DNA of 64,000 nucleotides from Rhipicephalus microplus. Lineage: Eukaryota; Arthropoda; Arachnida; Ixodida; Ixodidae. Positions 12,470 through 23,975 of this stretch are shown here, in pieces. Below the pieces are notes generated by a model. The model ran no database searches. It had not been told where the DNA came from and saw only the letters and a program-made list of their open reading frames with translations. Position 1 is the first letter of the stretch. Each line of letters starts with the position of its first letter. The translations under genes and the position numbers were made by a program. The DNA lies in contig NC_134701.1 of the NCBI RefSeq assembly GCF_043290135.1, forward strand, positions 65,603,502 to 65,667,501. The letters are read 5' to 3'.

Positions 12470-13190
12470 CACTGGTACTCATAGCAGTGAACAGAAGTCA
12501 GGTCATTGCTCAGTGAAGAGTATGCATTGCTCTGACGTTGACTGGCCTGGATGCCCCTCTGGATTGCCTGATTTAGGTCCCCAGTGAAGGATGTACTCCA
12601 TTGGTCATGAGGGCCTCTCGGGTACCTCGACGCAAGACGATGTTGTCGACAACAAAGAGTTTTTCTACCGTGTTGGGACTGCCTTTGAGCGGCGCCTTTG
12701 TCTCAGCGTAGCGGGTGAGGTGGTGAGTAGCCATGACAATTTATTTCTTTTCGTAACTACACATCGGGAACAGTCCCGCTAGGTCCATGCCGATTTGCTG
12801 GAACGGCAGGTGAGGTTGTACGATGAGCTGCACAAGTCGAGCTGGCCTAGTTGGTGGTGCCTTCCGTTGCTGTTTTTCTCAGCAGGTTTTTACGTAGTGG
12901 GTAACAAACAATTGCAGTGAGACGGGGCCAGTAGCATTTTGCCTATACGCTCGCTAGCGTGTGGCCAAATTTAAGGAGTCCAGCCATCGGGTCGTCTGGC
13001 TGAGCATCGAGAACATCTGGATGTAACGCCGAAGGTACTACGATGAGGTAGTTGGCTCGATAGGGCGATTGTTCGAAAGCACCAGTCCTGTTGTACGTGT
13101 GTTGTCCATTGACGTTCGTGCTTTTCAAGTCTTCTGTACTGTAGCTCTCGGTGCTCTCACCTCCTTTCTGGCCCGCCGACGCCACGTTTT
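12470..13190 (-). mobile_element. Ty3/gypsy retrotransposon remnant, integrase region
   Basis: On the minus strand the order is RANYLIVVPSALHPDVLDA, then DDPMAGLLKFGHTLASV, then YWPRLTA (about 13180-12920). This is the N-terminal zinc-binding HHCC region of gypsy integrases, with the second histidine and both cysteines damaged or deleted. The catalytic core follows as FVVDNIVLRRGTREALMTN (about 12650-12600), and after a +1 frameshift STSFTGDLNQAIQ and QRQSNAYSS, which correspond to the D...(T)AFTS...TTAYHPQTNG core. Integrase inserts the cDNA copy into the chromosome. No LTRs, RT or protease were recognised nearby. Multiple stops and shifts make it non-functional. Confidence 0.8.
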
Positions 13191-13764
13191 AAATGCGGAA
13201 CAATTTACGGGGGGGGAGGGAGGGGAGGTGCTGTTGTATGTTTGGGTTTGGGGTGCTTGGCGTAACGTAGCTCAGGCAAAACCAAATACAGCACAGCTGT
13301 TTGAACACGTGCTTGCGTCGAAAAAGTCATCGTTTTGCCTTTTGAGTACTTTTTTGAGGTTTGAAATGAGTTGAAATAAAAAAACAACTGCAGTAAAGAA
13401 GGAAAGAAAGCAGAAAAAAAAGTGAACATAAACAATTAAGGCTACCCACTCCACGATTATTCCAGGCTTGGTATCACTAGCGCAAGTTGCATTCACTTTA
13501 ATTATTCTATTAATGCTTAATGCCACCACTCGTTCAGCGTGACTGACTTGTGTCGGCTCTTCACGACTTCCTGCCTGCTTTCTTAATACTTTACGATCCC
13601 GTTCAAGTATAGTGAGCTACCTCTCACCATGCATGGCTTCGTTACTGACTGCATTTAAAGCTTTATCACACTTACTCTCATCACCCCTGGCGGACTCCAC
13701 TTAGAGCACCCAATAATTGTTAGGATGGTCTTGAAGGAGCACGAACGCTCAATATCAGTACTTT

Positions 13765-14002
13765 TCCCCGCCGCAGTAATCTAGTGGCTAAGATACTTGG
13801 CTGCTAACCCGCAGGTCGCGGGATTGAGTCCCGGCTGCGGCGGCGGCATTTTCGATAGAGGCGGTAATGTTGTAGGTCCATGTACTCAGATTTGGGTGCA
13901 CGTTAAAGACGCCAGGTGGTCAAAATTTCCGGAACCCTCCTCTACGGCGTCTCTCATAATCATATCATGGTTTTCGGACGGTAAACCGCACAAATCAATC
14001 AC
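13765..14002 (+). mobile_element. Ruka-type tRNA-derived SINE, copy 1
   Basis: tRNA-like head with an A-box (TAGTGGCTAAGATAC) and B-box region (GGGATTGAGTCCC) followed by the family body (TTGGGTGCACGTTAAAGA, TCATAATCATAT). It is flanked by a perfect 12-bp direct repeat TATCAGTACTTT at 13753-13764 and 14003-14014, a LINE-type target-site duplication. The B box is mutated relative to the copies at 23.1 and 31.0 kb (GGGTTCGA), so internal Pol III promotion is probably weakened. Confidence 0.93.
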
Positions 14003-14014
14003 TATCAGTACTTT

Positions 14015-15589
14015 CCTTGAACAGTATGCCAACATCAGATCAACCAGTGCTGCTCTGTGAATTTGTGGTGCGAGAAGCGTTAACAAGTACACTATAACGC
14101 CAACACTGTCACACTAGTTTACATTCCTAAAGCTGAGCAATCATGACAGTAATAGCGTGGAAACAAAACAAGCAACAGGAAGGAAGGTAGGCATATCCCG
14201 TTGTTTGTAGAGAATTTTCGGGTTTTCTTTGTTTTTAAGCCCTGACCATGTTCGTACATGCGCTGTTCATTATGGGGATGCATGAATAATACCTGTCTCT
14301 TTCTTTCTCAACTGACACTTTTCGCTTTCTGTTGTCAATGCACCACTGCCTCTGTATGATACATTTTTCTTCACAATAAATCTTAGTTGAAGGCGAGAGC
14401 TTCTCCCCACGCCTTCTTGTCCCTGGTGTTGCTTCCGCAGTTGCAAGACTCTGACCGTGGAGTACCATTCAGCTTAACGTGCCACCCTAAAAGCTCAAGC
14501 TGTGATAATCATCACTTGCCAGCAACAGCTGCAATGGTGGAAAAAACTTTTCTTTGATGATTCACTGAAATCTAAGCTTTAGAAAATAAAATGGAGTAAC
14601 TTCAATCCAGGAGAGCGTCAAGAAAAGTTTACTGCACCGCCCTGAAAAAAGTAAAATGCTGGCTAAGATTTCAAAAAAGGCACCAAAGACTCACGTTTTA
14701 ACCTGATCTACGATGTAGCCAAACATGCTCAATCCACTTCCATTGTATGATTCAAAATAATCTGGGTAGCTAATTCCGTAGTCGCGTCCAAGCTAGAACA
14801 CACACAGAAAAAAACAACCTTTTGAATGAGCTTGAAGCACCAAAGAAACATCGCTGCACTGAACGCAGATCATATGGAGTGTATAAATTTTAAAAGTTGT
14901 GAATGCAAATTTAAGTGCTATAATTTTATATGTAACGCATGCGAACCTAACTGCAGGAAATAGTTTTCTGTCACACACGATCTCGTTTCGTTTCTCTTCA
15001 TGATTTCAGCTATATATTGCAACGTATCATCAATAACTTCAGTCATGAATTTCGTTCATGTGTCATCTATCAGCGTCCATACAAAAGAAAACAAGAAAAT
15101 TAAAACAAATGCAATGCCAAAGCGCTGAACATTTATGAAATGTGCTCAAGGTAGTACGTGCCACTAGAAAAAATTGTGGGACGACCGTGCCAGTCAACGA
15201 GCCCACAAGCAACGAGTGAGGCTAGTCTTTGATAAATTATCAGTCTGTGGCAAGCTTTACACGTGTAATGACGAAAATAATGAGATAGCAGTCGTTCCAA
15301 AGTGGGCTCATTCTTGACACGTAAAAGGTTCTCATCAACTGCAACCATTGGATGTTAACTGGAGAAGTATTGTTAATAAAACTACAGTTTTAGAATACAA
15401 ATAACCATGCTGACCACCATTCGTTCTACGGGTGCGTGCCACGAAATAATTGTTTTGTTGCACGGTATAAGTTTTATTAACCACCACTCGCTAAACGAAA
15501 CCTTGTGTGCATGCGAAGCAATAAGTAGATGGTTCGCTTGAGCGGGAGATGGTCTAACTTATTGAGAGAGAGAATGAAAATGAATTGAG
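14015..15589. other. No recognised feature
   Basis: AT-rich sequence with only short frames. Nothing on either strand matches a motif I know. Confidence 0.5.
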
Positions 15590-16200
15590 AACGTATAAAA
15601 GAAGAAAGAGAGACGTTTTGTACAGGAGGTACAGTTACTCTTCGAAGCCTTGCTGACGAGTTTTCGTTAGATGTGCGCGTTGATGGCCGCGTCATCAGGC
15701 ACATATCTGGGGAGGCATTTCACGAGTTTGTGCCCTTCGATGGACACGTTCGCTCCTTCGCCCTACATCCCGTATTGCCCGCAGCCGTGCGCGAGGTGTC
15801 GAATGCTCATTAACGACAGATGCGACGTGATTAGCCGTTCTTCGACCGGATGCAGCTTGGGCAGACGCTCGGGTTTCGCCGAGTATTGGTAAACTTTGGT
15901 CACGCTCGCCACGGACAGCTTGCCTGACTTTAACGCTTCCTTGCTAGTTGAGCAAGCGACGAATTCGCCATGGTTGTCGTCATTGTTATTCGCTGGTCGG
16001 AACTCTTGTCACAGCATGCCGACGACTGTGTTCGGGTTTTGTTAGTTATGGATGCTATCGTTCAGGTTGTTATTGAACCAAAGTCGGTCACACACACTGC
16101 AGCTGTGGTCGAATCTCTGTCGAGGAAATTTCGCTTGAACCACGTGTTCGCACCATCACTCCCGGGTCAAAGCAGTTGCTTCAAGCATTTCACTGCCTTC
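15590..16200 (-). mobile_element. Helitron-associated protein remnant (DUF6570-like region)
   Basis: The minus strand from about 15960 encodes ACSTSKEALKSGKLS, then YSAKPERLPKLHPVEERL, LMSIRHLAHGCGQYGM, a stop, NVSIEGHKLVKCLPR and VPDDAAINAHI, another stop, then RKLVSKAS (about 15620). This order matches, from my knowledge of arthropod Helitron RepHel polyproteins, the region N-terminal to the replication-initiator and helicase domains: ...LPxLxPxEERLIxPRLPFMxIRxL...GxxGxVVNVP...LPRxxxDDxAINVHIKRKL. Two in-frame stops (about 15765 and 15664) show decay. Rep (HUH) and Pif1-like helicase domains were not found downstream. WFKRNF near 16130 may be the upstream zinc-finger part. Confidence 0.72.
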
Positions 16201-17580
16201 GCCGCCGACTTGGGTTGCCTCGGCGCTTCAGAATTCGTTGCTTGGTGCTTGTGTTTGGATTCAGCTTCGCGTTGCCATGCCGCGTCGAAATCCTCGAGAA
16301 GAAAAAAAGGGTAGGGGACGCCACAGACGGGATTAACAAAACCACTACATTAAGCTTTTTTTTGCATTTAAAGGTACTCAAAAGACCAATGGCGGGCTTT
16401 GAGCCACTTCAACAAAAACACTGTCATCAGGAGTAGTCAAGAAATCAGCGTCACCAGCCGTTGGCGCAACCTACCGCAGGTGATCTGGCGAAGAGAATCC
16501 TATCTCCTAGTTCTCGCTCTATTCCAGCGCTACTACTGGCTACGCTCTCAAGACGCGGAATATTCATGAAACCGGAAAAAATCCAAACAATAGAGGACAG
16601 AAGGTATAGGACGGAGGGGTGAACTTAGATGAAATCATCGATGAAGTAGTTTTGTTCAAGTGAATCACGCTGCGTGTAACGGTCAGTCAATCTTGGAGCA
16701 ATTATTGATGCCATGGGCGCACTGTTTTTAAGAAGTTGTCCAACAGGGATAATCGAAGCTCAAGTTTGTTCGAGTGTTTTCTGGAAGATAAATATTCAAT
16801 AAACTTCACAAGAATTGTAGGCTGCACACGTTTGGTGAATATTCAAGTATTTTAGGAGGTCTTGAAGGGCTTCTCATAGATGAGATTTCATTTATAGTGG
16901 GGTAAGTATGTGCTCAAAGTTTTCAGAAGATTTGATTTATGTGAATAATAATCAATACCTTGCGAGAGTGTGAATTTGTGTGGCTTATAGTGCCTTAATT
17001 AACAATACATTTTGTCTTGTTTAATCTCGGTTCTAACTTTGTATTTAGACCAAAAGCAGCATTTGCTGACACACTAAAAAGACCTACACTTAAATGATCC
17101 ATGTTTTCGTGGTGCGTTTTGGCCTATAAACATGCGTTTCGGACTACATTAGCCATTTAAACCTGCCCAATGAATGCCACGAACACAGACGTGGTTTCCT
17201 TCGCTTCGTTAGAAACTGCTAGACACCAAAGGAACTTTCGACCGTGTCCAGATAGAAAGCTTCTCGGAAGCTAATGGGGATGTGAGGACTTCAGTGAGGA
17301 TATTACTTTGCCCTGTCACGTTGATCCTGCGTGACTAATCAACTTTATAAACAGGCCAGGCTGTCGTTTAGGCCTAGTGTGGCCGAGCGGCAGTACTCAC
17401 CTGACTAAGGAGACGTGCTGGTGGCAGATGTGAGCATTCCATCTAACCATCTACTGTACTTTGGCGCATGACCGCTTCCGTACCCACTGTGCAGCAGCAA
17501 CACACAGCTGACAGTTTGACGATTCAAGGTGAACGACCTTTGAATGTACACTTCGTGACGAGAGTACGAAACATTGAGAG
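16201..17580. other. No recognised feature
   Basis: No coding motif. A short tRNA-Leu/Ser-like 5' segment near 17372-17392 (TGGCCGAGCGGC) lacks a matching T arm. Confidence 0.5.
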
Positions 17581-17583
17581 GTC

Positions 17584-18420
17584 ATGCCAGGTGACGGTAG
17601 TGACCCTGTGGACGTACAGTCTTTTGGTGGCCTCGTGATTCTAGCTAAGCGAGGTTCTCCTGTCATTGTGCATCAACAAGATGACATCGCATCGAAGCAA
17701 CCACCGAAAAAGGTAAGGGCCACTTCTTATAATGCCTCCACGCTCTCCGCTTCTCAGTCTTACCCAAAGACTGCTTCTTCTCAATTTTATCGAGTTAACA
17801 TTCACCTCCTCTTATTCTACGACATAACTTCCCTGCCCACCAAGCATCTGCGAATGGTCATTGGCCATGCGCTTGAAACAAAGGGATACGAAGGGTTCAC
17901 AGCATAAAGATTGACCAACACGATTACTGTGCACTTGGAATCTCTCAATGATGTGCAGAAACAATGCCCTTTAACTTTCTGAAGATCGCGAGCTGGCCGT
18001 GCAGAGCTACTTTGCATCGGGCCTTAATACACAAAAGTGTGTTGTCTATGGCATTGACCCTCAAGACTCTCCTGAGATACTATGTCATGAATTGTACTTC
18101 GATCCTCAGAAGCAGGGTTGGCGTACTTGATGAGTAACGGGTGAAGGCGTACTTGCTCAGTGACGGTGCAGGGCCTCCAATGTATTCCGGACAAGTCTTG
18201 CTACTATGGGTGTTTGTTGCGCCCCAAACCCTGCCTTCCTCAGGCAATTTTCTGTTACCGTTGCTTTCAGCGAGGACACATGCAGGCTTTTTGCCCACTG
18301 CATACTAGTGACACGGAAAGGCTCACACCAGAGAGGCAACCACGATATTGATGTGACCTGTGTAAGTCCAATGAGCACGACATGACAAGCCTAAACTGTC
18401 CGACAAACAGAAGGTCACAG
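17584..18420 (+). mobile_element. Gag-like ORF1 of an I-superfamily LINE, with two CCHC-type knuckles
   Basis: An open frame from 17584 to 17904 resumes in another frame at 18160-18350. It contains CYRCFQRGHMQAFCP, a C-x2-C-x4-H-x4-C knuckle, followed after a stop by CDLCKSNEHDMTSLNCP, a second knuckle with a longer last spacing. Paired knuckles followed by a basic, Ser-rich tail are characteristic of ORF1 RNA-binding proteins of I-type LINEs, which coat element RNA. At least three stops or shifts are seen. No endonuclease or RT follows on this strand, so only ORF1 is left. The comparable ORF1 of the 42-48 kb element lies at 47500-48310 in opposite orientation. Confidence 0.68.
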
Positions 18421-19440
18421 TGAGACTACAAAAGGCTAATCCAAAAAATCAATATAGTAAAAACTAACAACCACTTCAAAGTTCATGTTGAAGAGCAGAA
18501 GGTACTCACGGTAGACGACACACAAGGCTCCGAGACACAACTGTACCCGTCTGTGGTTAAACATGACAGACAGACCGAGTTATGTTTGGGGTACGCGAAA
18601 GATAGGCAATCAGTAAACGGCGCCCGGCAAAAAGGGCACTTGGTTAAAAGAGGCTCCGCAGATGAGGACTAAGCTGTTAGCCTCCGTACGCGCTTTTGTT
18701 GCCAAACACCGTGAGCTTTTGTTCACTGCACCTTGTGCTGGTGAGTCACCCACTCAGCGGAAGCGTTCTCACGGTGAGCCAGACAGAGAAATAAGTGGTC
18801 TCTGTCGCGACACCGCTTCCGACAATATAATGTGGCGTTCTGTTGTTACAATACGTGTAGATTGACGGTAGCATTGTGTGCACTAGCTCCAGACCAGCTG
18901 TCTAGCGAGGCTTGTCGTCACACGAAAGTATTTTTCAAGCTGTACGTTGATGGAATGACGGAGGTTTTCTTTAGGAGATTTCTTGGGAGATAAGGATAGC
19001 AAAGTATGGGAACGCAGAGGCGGAGACACGTCTCAGTGGAAAGCTAAGTTATTTTCTGCATTGGTGGAGGATCGAGAAAGTGTGAGTCGCTCAAGGCGGT
19101 CTCACATGAGACGGGTTGTATTTAATAGAAAGAAATGAAGGAAAGGGGAGCTTGGTGCTCAAGAACATAATCGGGAAGCGGGAACAGCCCGGGACAAAAT
19201 AGGGAAGCGGCAACACTGCCATTGACAGAAAAGCACTGCAATATTTCTATGCATTTTTATTGCTGATGAATTCATGAGCATCCCAACGCTTGGCATAGCT
19301 TTTGAATAAATCTATATCTAGTCCTTGTTTATTAATAACAGCGCGGGTATAGAAGAAAAAAAGGGCAACAGGACAGAGCACTGGCATTTTTTTCTTCCGC
19401 TCGGAAGGAAAGCAAAAGAAGGAACTGCGTATGCGTCTCA
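18421..19440. other. No recognised feature
   Basis: Possibly the degraded basic tail of the preceding ORF1 up to about 18900. No motif beyond that. Confidence 0.4.
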
Positions 19441-19449
19441 TGTAGGAGA

Positions 19450-20960
19450 TAAAAGTGCAAAGTTACGTAGATACTTAATCTCTTGGCAAGTTAGTACGGT
19501 GCACTTACACATGATGGTCCATAGGAATGGATCTTGAACACCTCTTGGATCTCCCTGCCACAGAAATTGCTATATCTACGAAAGATGCGCGTCAGTGAAA
19601 AGTTTTGACTGCGTCTTCATTCAGAACAGTGAATTGCAAGATTGCTTCCTGTAGATCCCTTTGTGCTTTTGGAGCCTGTACTTCACGCAGGGACCCGTTT
19701 GACAAACGTAGCTGCCACTACAAGACGTGGGCAACTTGTAGGCGGCTTCAGATTTGCATGAAATATATCTTGTGGCATATGGCTGTTGGCTAATAGAAAC
19801 ATTTTAGGGAGGAAAAGTCATTTTTTTTGCATTGTGATCGCACTTTTACTGGCGCTGAAAACACAACTCTTACGTTAGCATGTGCTGCAGCATTCTTGAT
19901 CCTGTGTGAACATCGTAGAGATAGGGTATGACTGACGCTCTGGCACTGCCATCTTCAGCACGAAGTTTTTTGGTTTCACGGTGCTCTTTCGAAATTATTT
20001 CGGCCAGACCGGACATAAACTGGTCAGAAAAGCCATTCTTATTTATTCTGCACACTTAGTCGACACAGGTAGCAGCAATGGCTGACATGATGTAACCACA
20101 GCACTTTGTCTAGGGCAGGGCGCTATAGCCCAATATACAAGGTTATAATGATGAGATGAAAATAGAAACAAGTCTTTCATTGAACGACGTGAGTACTCCC
20201 AACAAATGTGCCCCGCAAGAAGCTTCACCTTGATGTTTAAGAAGTGTAGTTGACCTCCCTGTGAAAGATCCTTCGTAAACAAAAGTTCCGGGTGATTGGA
20301 ACTGAACCACTCAAAAATCTGTTCGACCTTGCAGCACTCTGCCATGTTCTCGTAATCAAAAAGAAGAGAGAAATGTCTACGCACCATAAGACTTACCCAA
20401 TCTTTGCTACCACGAAATTTTCTAGTTGCACATGGCGTTTAGTCGGTATCAATGCGCTGAAAATAGGAGCAAAACATTGCCAATGCAAACACATGGAAAT
20501 GCTTGTCTTGTTTTTAAATCCAGGAACCTCGAAATCTGTGCGTCTGGGAAGTTTTGAAAGCCGGTGCCTTCGTATCTTTCGACTCCGTCTCGCCAACAGT
20601 CTGCAAGGGCGACTTGGGGCAAGGAGTAGTACAGGTCCTTTATATCGAATGAGAAGCCTAGCACACCCTTATGACACGACACCTGACTGAACCTCTTAGC
20701 TTCACGCGGCTTGCGGATGAAGAATAGTTTATGACCTTCAAGTAAGGCCAGGCCCTTCAGGTAATCGCCGAGGCACCGCTGCCAGCTGCCTACTTCACAC
20801 ACATTCACCTGGATGAGAGAACCTTTTTTATGTATTTTTACAGAAGTAAACACTGAAAGACACAATTCATTGGGGCCATTATTTAAAGCGGAAAGCTTGA
20901 GCAAGCCAGGTTCTTCCCATATTTGCGGTGGTGGTAACAACCTTATCAATAACTCCGACA
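19450..20960 (-). mobile_element. Penelope-like element remnant: reverse transcriptase plus GIY-YIG endonuclease
   Basis: Read on the minus strand from 20960 downward: SVFTSVKIHKKG, then FFIRKPREAKRF, then GFSFDIKDLYYSLP (block A with both aspartates). A damaged VCIGNVLLLFSAH and VRRHFSLLFDYEN follow, at the place of the catalytic YVDD. GGQLHFLNIKVKL, CWEYSRRSMKDLFLF and NKNGFSDQ...VIPYLYDV come next. Near 19790-19660 lies AAYKLPTSCSGSYVCQTG and CVKYRLQKHK, a GIY-YIG nuclease core of the VYxIPLSCGxxYIGQTGRCxNxRLxEH type with the key glycine replaced (VCQTG). Penelope-like elements encode an RT related to telomerase plus this nuclease. Stops and frame changes throughout indicate a dead copy. 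Its 5' end abuts the 3' end of the I-type LINE at about 20960. Confidence 0.82.
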
Positions 20961-20964
20961 AATT

Positions 20965-21969
20965 CGTGGCCTGAGCCTAGGCCTCCCCCGAGGATGACCG
21001 GAGACCCTGTCTCTTCGCCACCTCGTGGGCTTGTAGATGGCCCACAGTTGAAGGTTGGAACTACGCAGTGCCGCCGTCCAATGCACAGCAGCCTCGTCTG
21101 AAGGACTGCATTTTCTTTTGCTAAATGTGGCCATTCACAGAAAATGTGCCCAAGTGATGTGTGAGTCCAGCCGTAAAATTTGCAAGTATAACCTGAATAG
21201 GCATCTGGGTATATATACCCTTAAAATAAATGAAATTGGGATAGGTCTGCGTTTGCAATTGTCTCCAATCTAACGCTTTGAATCTGTGATGTTAAGGGCT
21301 TGTGGTGGACAAATACGCCTAGATTTTTATATAAGTTGGTAATTTCACAGTAGCAGGCCATTCTAATCTCTCTGTCGAACCCTCCACAGAGTGCTCATAT
21401 TCTGAAGAGGACCTTTCTACGAGGGTGCGGAACGTGAGACCTCGCGCTACGCGATGGATCTCGCCACTGCGATTGGGCACGGAGGTTTGGGGGACGTGTG
21501 AGCCGGGAACCATATACTATGTCTTTCATCTGTTTTTTCGAAGGTTATATACTTTGCGTTGCCTCTAAGAATAGTTGCGGGCTCTGGCGAAATTCTGCCT
21601 TGTGCATAATTTCTGACCACTGTATGTGAATCACTTAGTACGCGTTGGCTGTTGGGGCAAGCTATGTCTAGGGCTATTACCACTTCATCCACTACACCAG
21701 GGTGTCTTCTGCGTACACTACATGAGCTGTCCAATTGTTTGTCAGTATTGAGAACTGCCGCAAAAAAGACTCGTAGACCTGCGTATTCTGCCGCGTCAAC
21801 GAACAATGCTTCCTTGTAGCGGCCAAAGGCTTGTAATAGAGACCGCGCTCTACTTTTTCTCTTCGGCTCTGATTCAGTTCGGGGTGCATGTTATAGAGTA
21901 TGTTAGCCACGCGTAGCTTTTCTCTTGCCGGATTGGGGAGGTTTTTTTTATTGCCAAGCTGCTTGTCCC
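20965..21969 (-). mobile_element. I-superfamily LINE A, 3' part: RNase H and C-terminal knuckle
   Basis: This is the downstream half of the element whose upstream half lies at 24047-26640. From 21966 downward the minus strand encodes DKQLGNKKNLPNPAREKLRV then NMHPELNQSRREK (linker). RNase H follows: FVDAAEYAGLRVFFAAVL (first Asp), VDEVVIALDIA (Glu), VLSDSHTVVRNYAQGR (second Asp), then IWFPAHT, and after a frameshift NRSGEIHRVARGLTFR. The C-terminal knuckle reads CKFYGWTHTSLGHIFCEWP, with one cysteine lost, and EAAVHWTAALRSSNLQLW matches the usual end (WEAALRSSxxxxQLxLV). Order and strand agree with the 5' half, and the two halves join in sense if the 2.07-kb insert is removed. Confidence 0.83.
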
Positions 21970-22204
21970 TATCGCAAACACCAGTGGCACTGGCCCAGCG
22001 CCATACCTGATTACTGGACCAGTGTCCAGTGTGGCGCTGACACTAGGACAGTGCCACGCTGCACGAGGCACGCCGGTGCTGCACACTGGGACACCCATTA
22101 TCGGCCAAAATCTGGCTTTTAAATTGTGTTTAGAATTTGTGGTCATGTGCACATCGTTATTAAGGCTGAACCACTCACGCAGTGAAAAAAGAAAAAGAAA
22201 AAGA

Positions 22205-22290
22205 CTGAGTGAGCCAGAGTCGAACCTCTAACTTTTACACATCACGTATTCTGAGCCGGACACGCTACCCACTACTCCACAGCTCAAACA
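22205..22290 (-). other. tRNA-like segment, probably a SINE head or tRNA pseudogene
   Basis: Reverse-strand sequence GTAGTGGGTAGCGTG fits an A box and GGTTCGACTC fits a B box, about 45 bases apart, the spacing in a tRNA gene. The anticodon arm does not close cleanly and the acceptor stem is poor, so I do not call a functional tRNA. The sequence differs from the Ruka head, suggesting a second tRNA-derived family. Confidence 0.5.
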
Positions 22291-23096
22291 CGGTAGTGGC
22301 TCCATTTCGCTTCGTCTTAAAAATATTTCAGGTGTCCAATACTTTGAATTTGTCGTATACATACGCAATGTTTCGTGTCTTCGTGCTCGCGTCAAACTTG
22401 CGATTGTTAGCTCAATCTTTGCGGGCTACCTTGGATCCCATTCATCTGGCATGTTTTGCCGCAAAGCTTGTTCGCGTAGCTGCAGATGCGTTACTGCAAT
22501 TGTAGTCACTCGTTATGCGGTTAGTCATACCTATGTATAAAACAGCGTTAATCTGGACTGCTCTCTGAGCACTGTAGATTTCGCCCCTCGATAGTTTGGA
22601 AGTATTTTCTGTCCTTTTCGTTTATTTTCCGCGTACGACAGCCGCAGCAGTTTGCTCTAGCCGAAATGACCACTAGGCTTAGGGCCATACTACTTGTGCC
22701 ACGGTTGCTGTGAAGATCGTAATTATTCGGTTAGAAAGAGTCTAATATTCGTTACAATGTAGTTTTGATCACAACTGACCCATTAATGATCATATTTTCA
22801 CCTTCGATTACAGAAATTGGAAGCTGAAACCCCAAGATTGGGCATTGCAGTGGATAAATGCTGCCAGGGACATGCGGCTTTCTACGGTACGAGCCGCAAC
22901 GACTCACTGCTGGAGTAGGTTGGTCTTGATTATCAGACTGATACTACTGTCGATTTGTGTTGCAAATTCCAAGTTATATCGATGCAGTTTATGAAATACA
23001 TTCACGAAACTTGATCAAACTTCAAGGAAACCGCACCCGCTCCTAGGAAGCCATCCATGGGTGAGCTGGAACCTTTTTTCTCGAAATTATTGCATG

Positions 23097-23338
23097 CCCC
23101 GCCGCGGTGGTCTAGTGGCTAAGGTACTCGGCTGCTGACCCGCAGGGCGCGGGTTCGAATCCCGGCTGCGGCGGCTGCATTTCCGATGGAGGTGGAAATG
23201 TTGTAGGCCCGTGTGCTCAGATTTGGGTGCACGTTAAAGAACCCCAGGTGGTCTAAATTTCCGGAGCCCTCCACTGCGGCGTCTCTCATAATCATATAGT
23301 GGTTTTGGGACGTTAAACCCCACATATCAATCAATCAA
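23097..23338 (+). mobile_element. Ruka-type SINE, copy 2 (well preserved)
   Basis: Starts GCCGCGGTGGTCTAGTGGC with intact A box and B box (GGGTTCGAATCCC) and ends in (ATCA)n. A perfect TSD, TCGAAATTATTGCATG, is at 23081-23096 and 23339-23354. It sits inside the DNA element that itself interrupts LINE A, so it is the youngest of the three. Confidence 0.97.
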
Positions 23339-23710
23339 TCGAAATTATTGCATGCCCCCCCCTTTGCCCCCCAACTTTAGGAACAAGCATGGGTAAAACA
23401 CGACGCATACGTTCTGTGCTCCCAGCTCCCCTGCAGGAACAAAGTTCTCGTTTGCCCCCTCCCCCCCCCCCCCCAGAAAAATCCTGGCAGCGCCTCTGAC
23501 CCGCGCGATCAACATTGAATACTTTAGCGTACTCGCATTCATTGCTTAAGGAAACTGAAGCTATGTGTAGCACAAAAATGGGAATACCATCATATTCAGT
23601 AAATTTTACGCTCGACATCTCCCGATTCAATATGAGGTCTTGCAGAAAGTGCGCCGATCGCGCCTAGTTTCTGCCAATGTGCCGCTAAGATTATCAGTGT
23701 GCGGTAGAGA

Positions 23711-23975
23711 CTGTACAGCGGGACCAGTGTCTTCCAGAGCGCCTTAAGACGCTGGGCTACGCTGTACAGTGTGGCCCAATGCGTTTCAGCGCACTGGACG
23801 ACACTGGCCATGCTGTACAGTGTGTCCCAGTGCCTCCCAGCGTGCTTTAAGGCACTGGGCTACGCTGTACAGTGTGACGCAGTGCGTTTCAGCGTACTAG
23901 GTGACACTGGCCACGCTGTACAGTGTGTCCCAGTGCCTCGCAGTGCGCTGTAGTACACTGGGACACACTGTACAG
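23711..23975. repeat. Palindromic minisatellite, 51-52 bp period
   Basis: The 8-bp palindrome CTGTACAG occurs six times, starting at 23711, 23762, 23813, 23865, 23916 and 23968 (steps 51, 51, 52, 51, 52). The spacer alternates between two forms, giving a higher-order unit near 103 bp. It lies just inside the right end of the 2.07-kb DNA element. Confidence 0.9.

Noticed and set aside
17368..17440. tRNA-Leu/Ser-like 5' portion (TGGCCGAGCGGC)
   Set aside because: No T-arm or closing acceptor stem at the required distance; a 12-base match alone occurs by chance in tRNA-rich repeat DNA.
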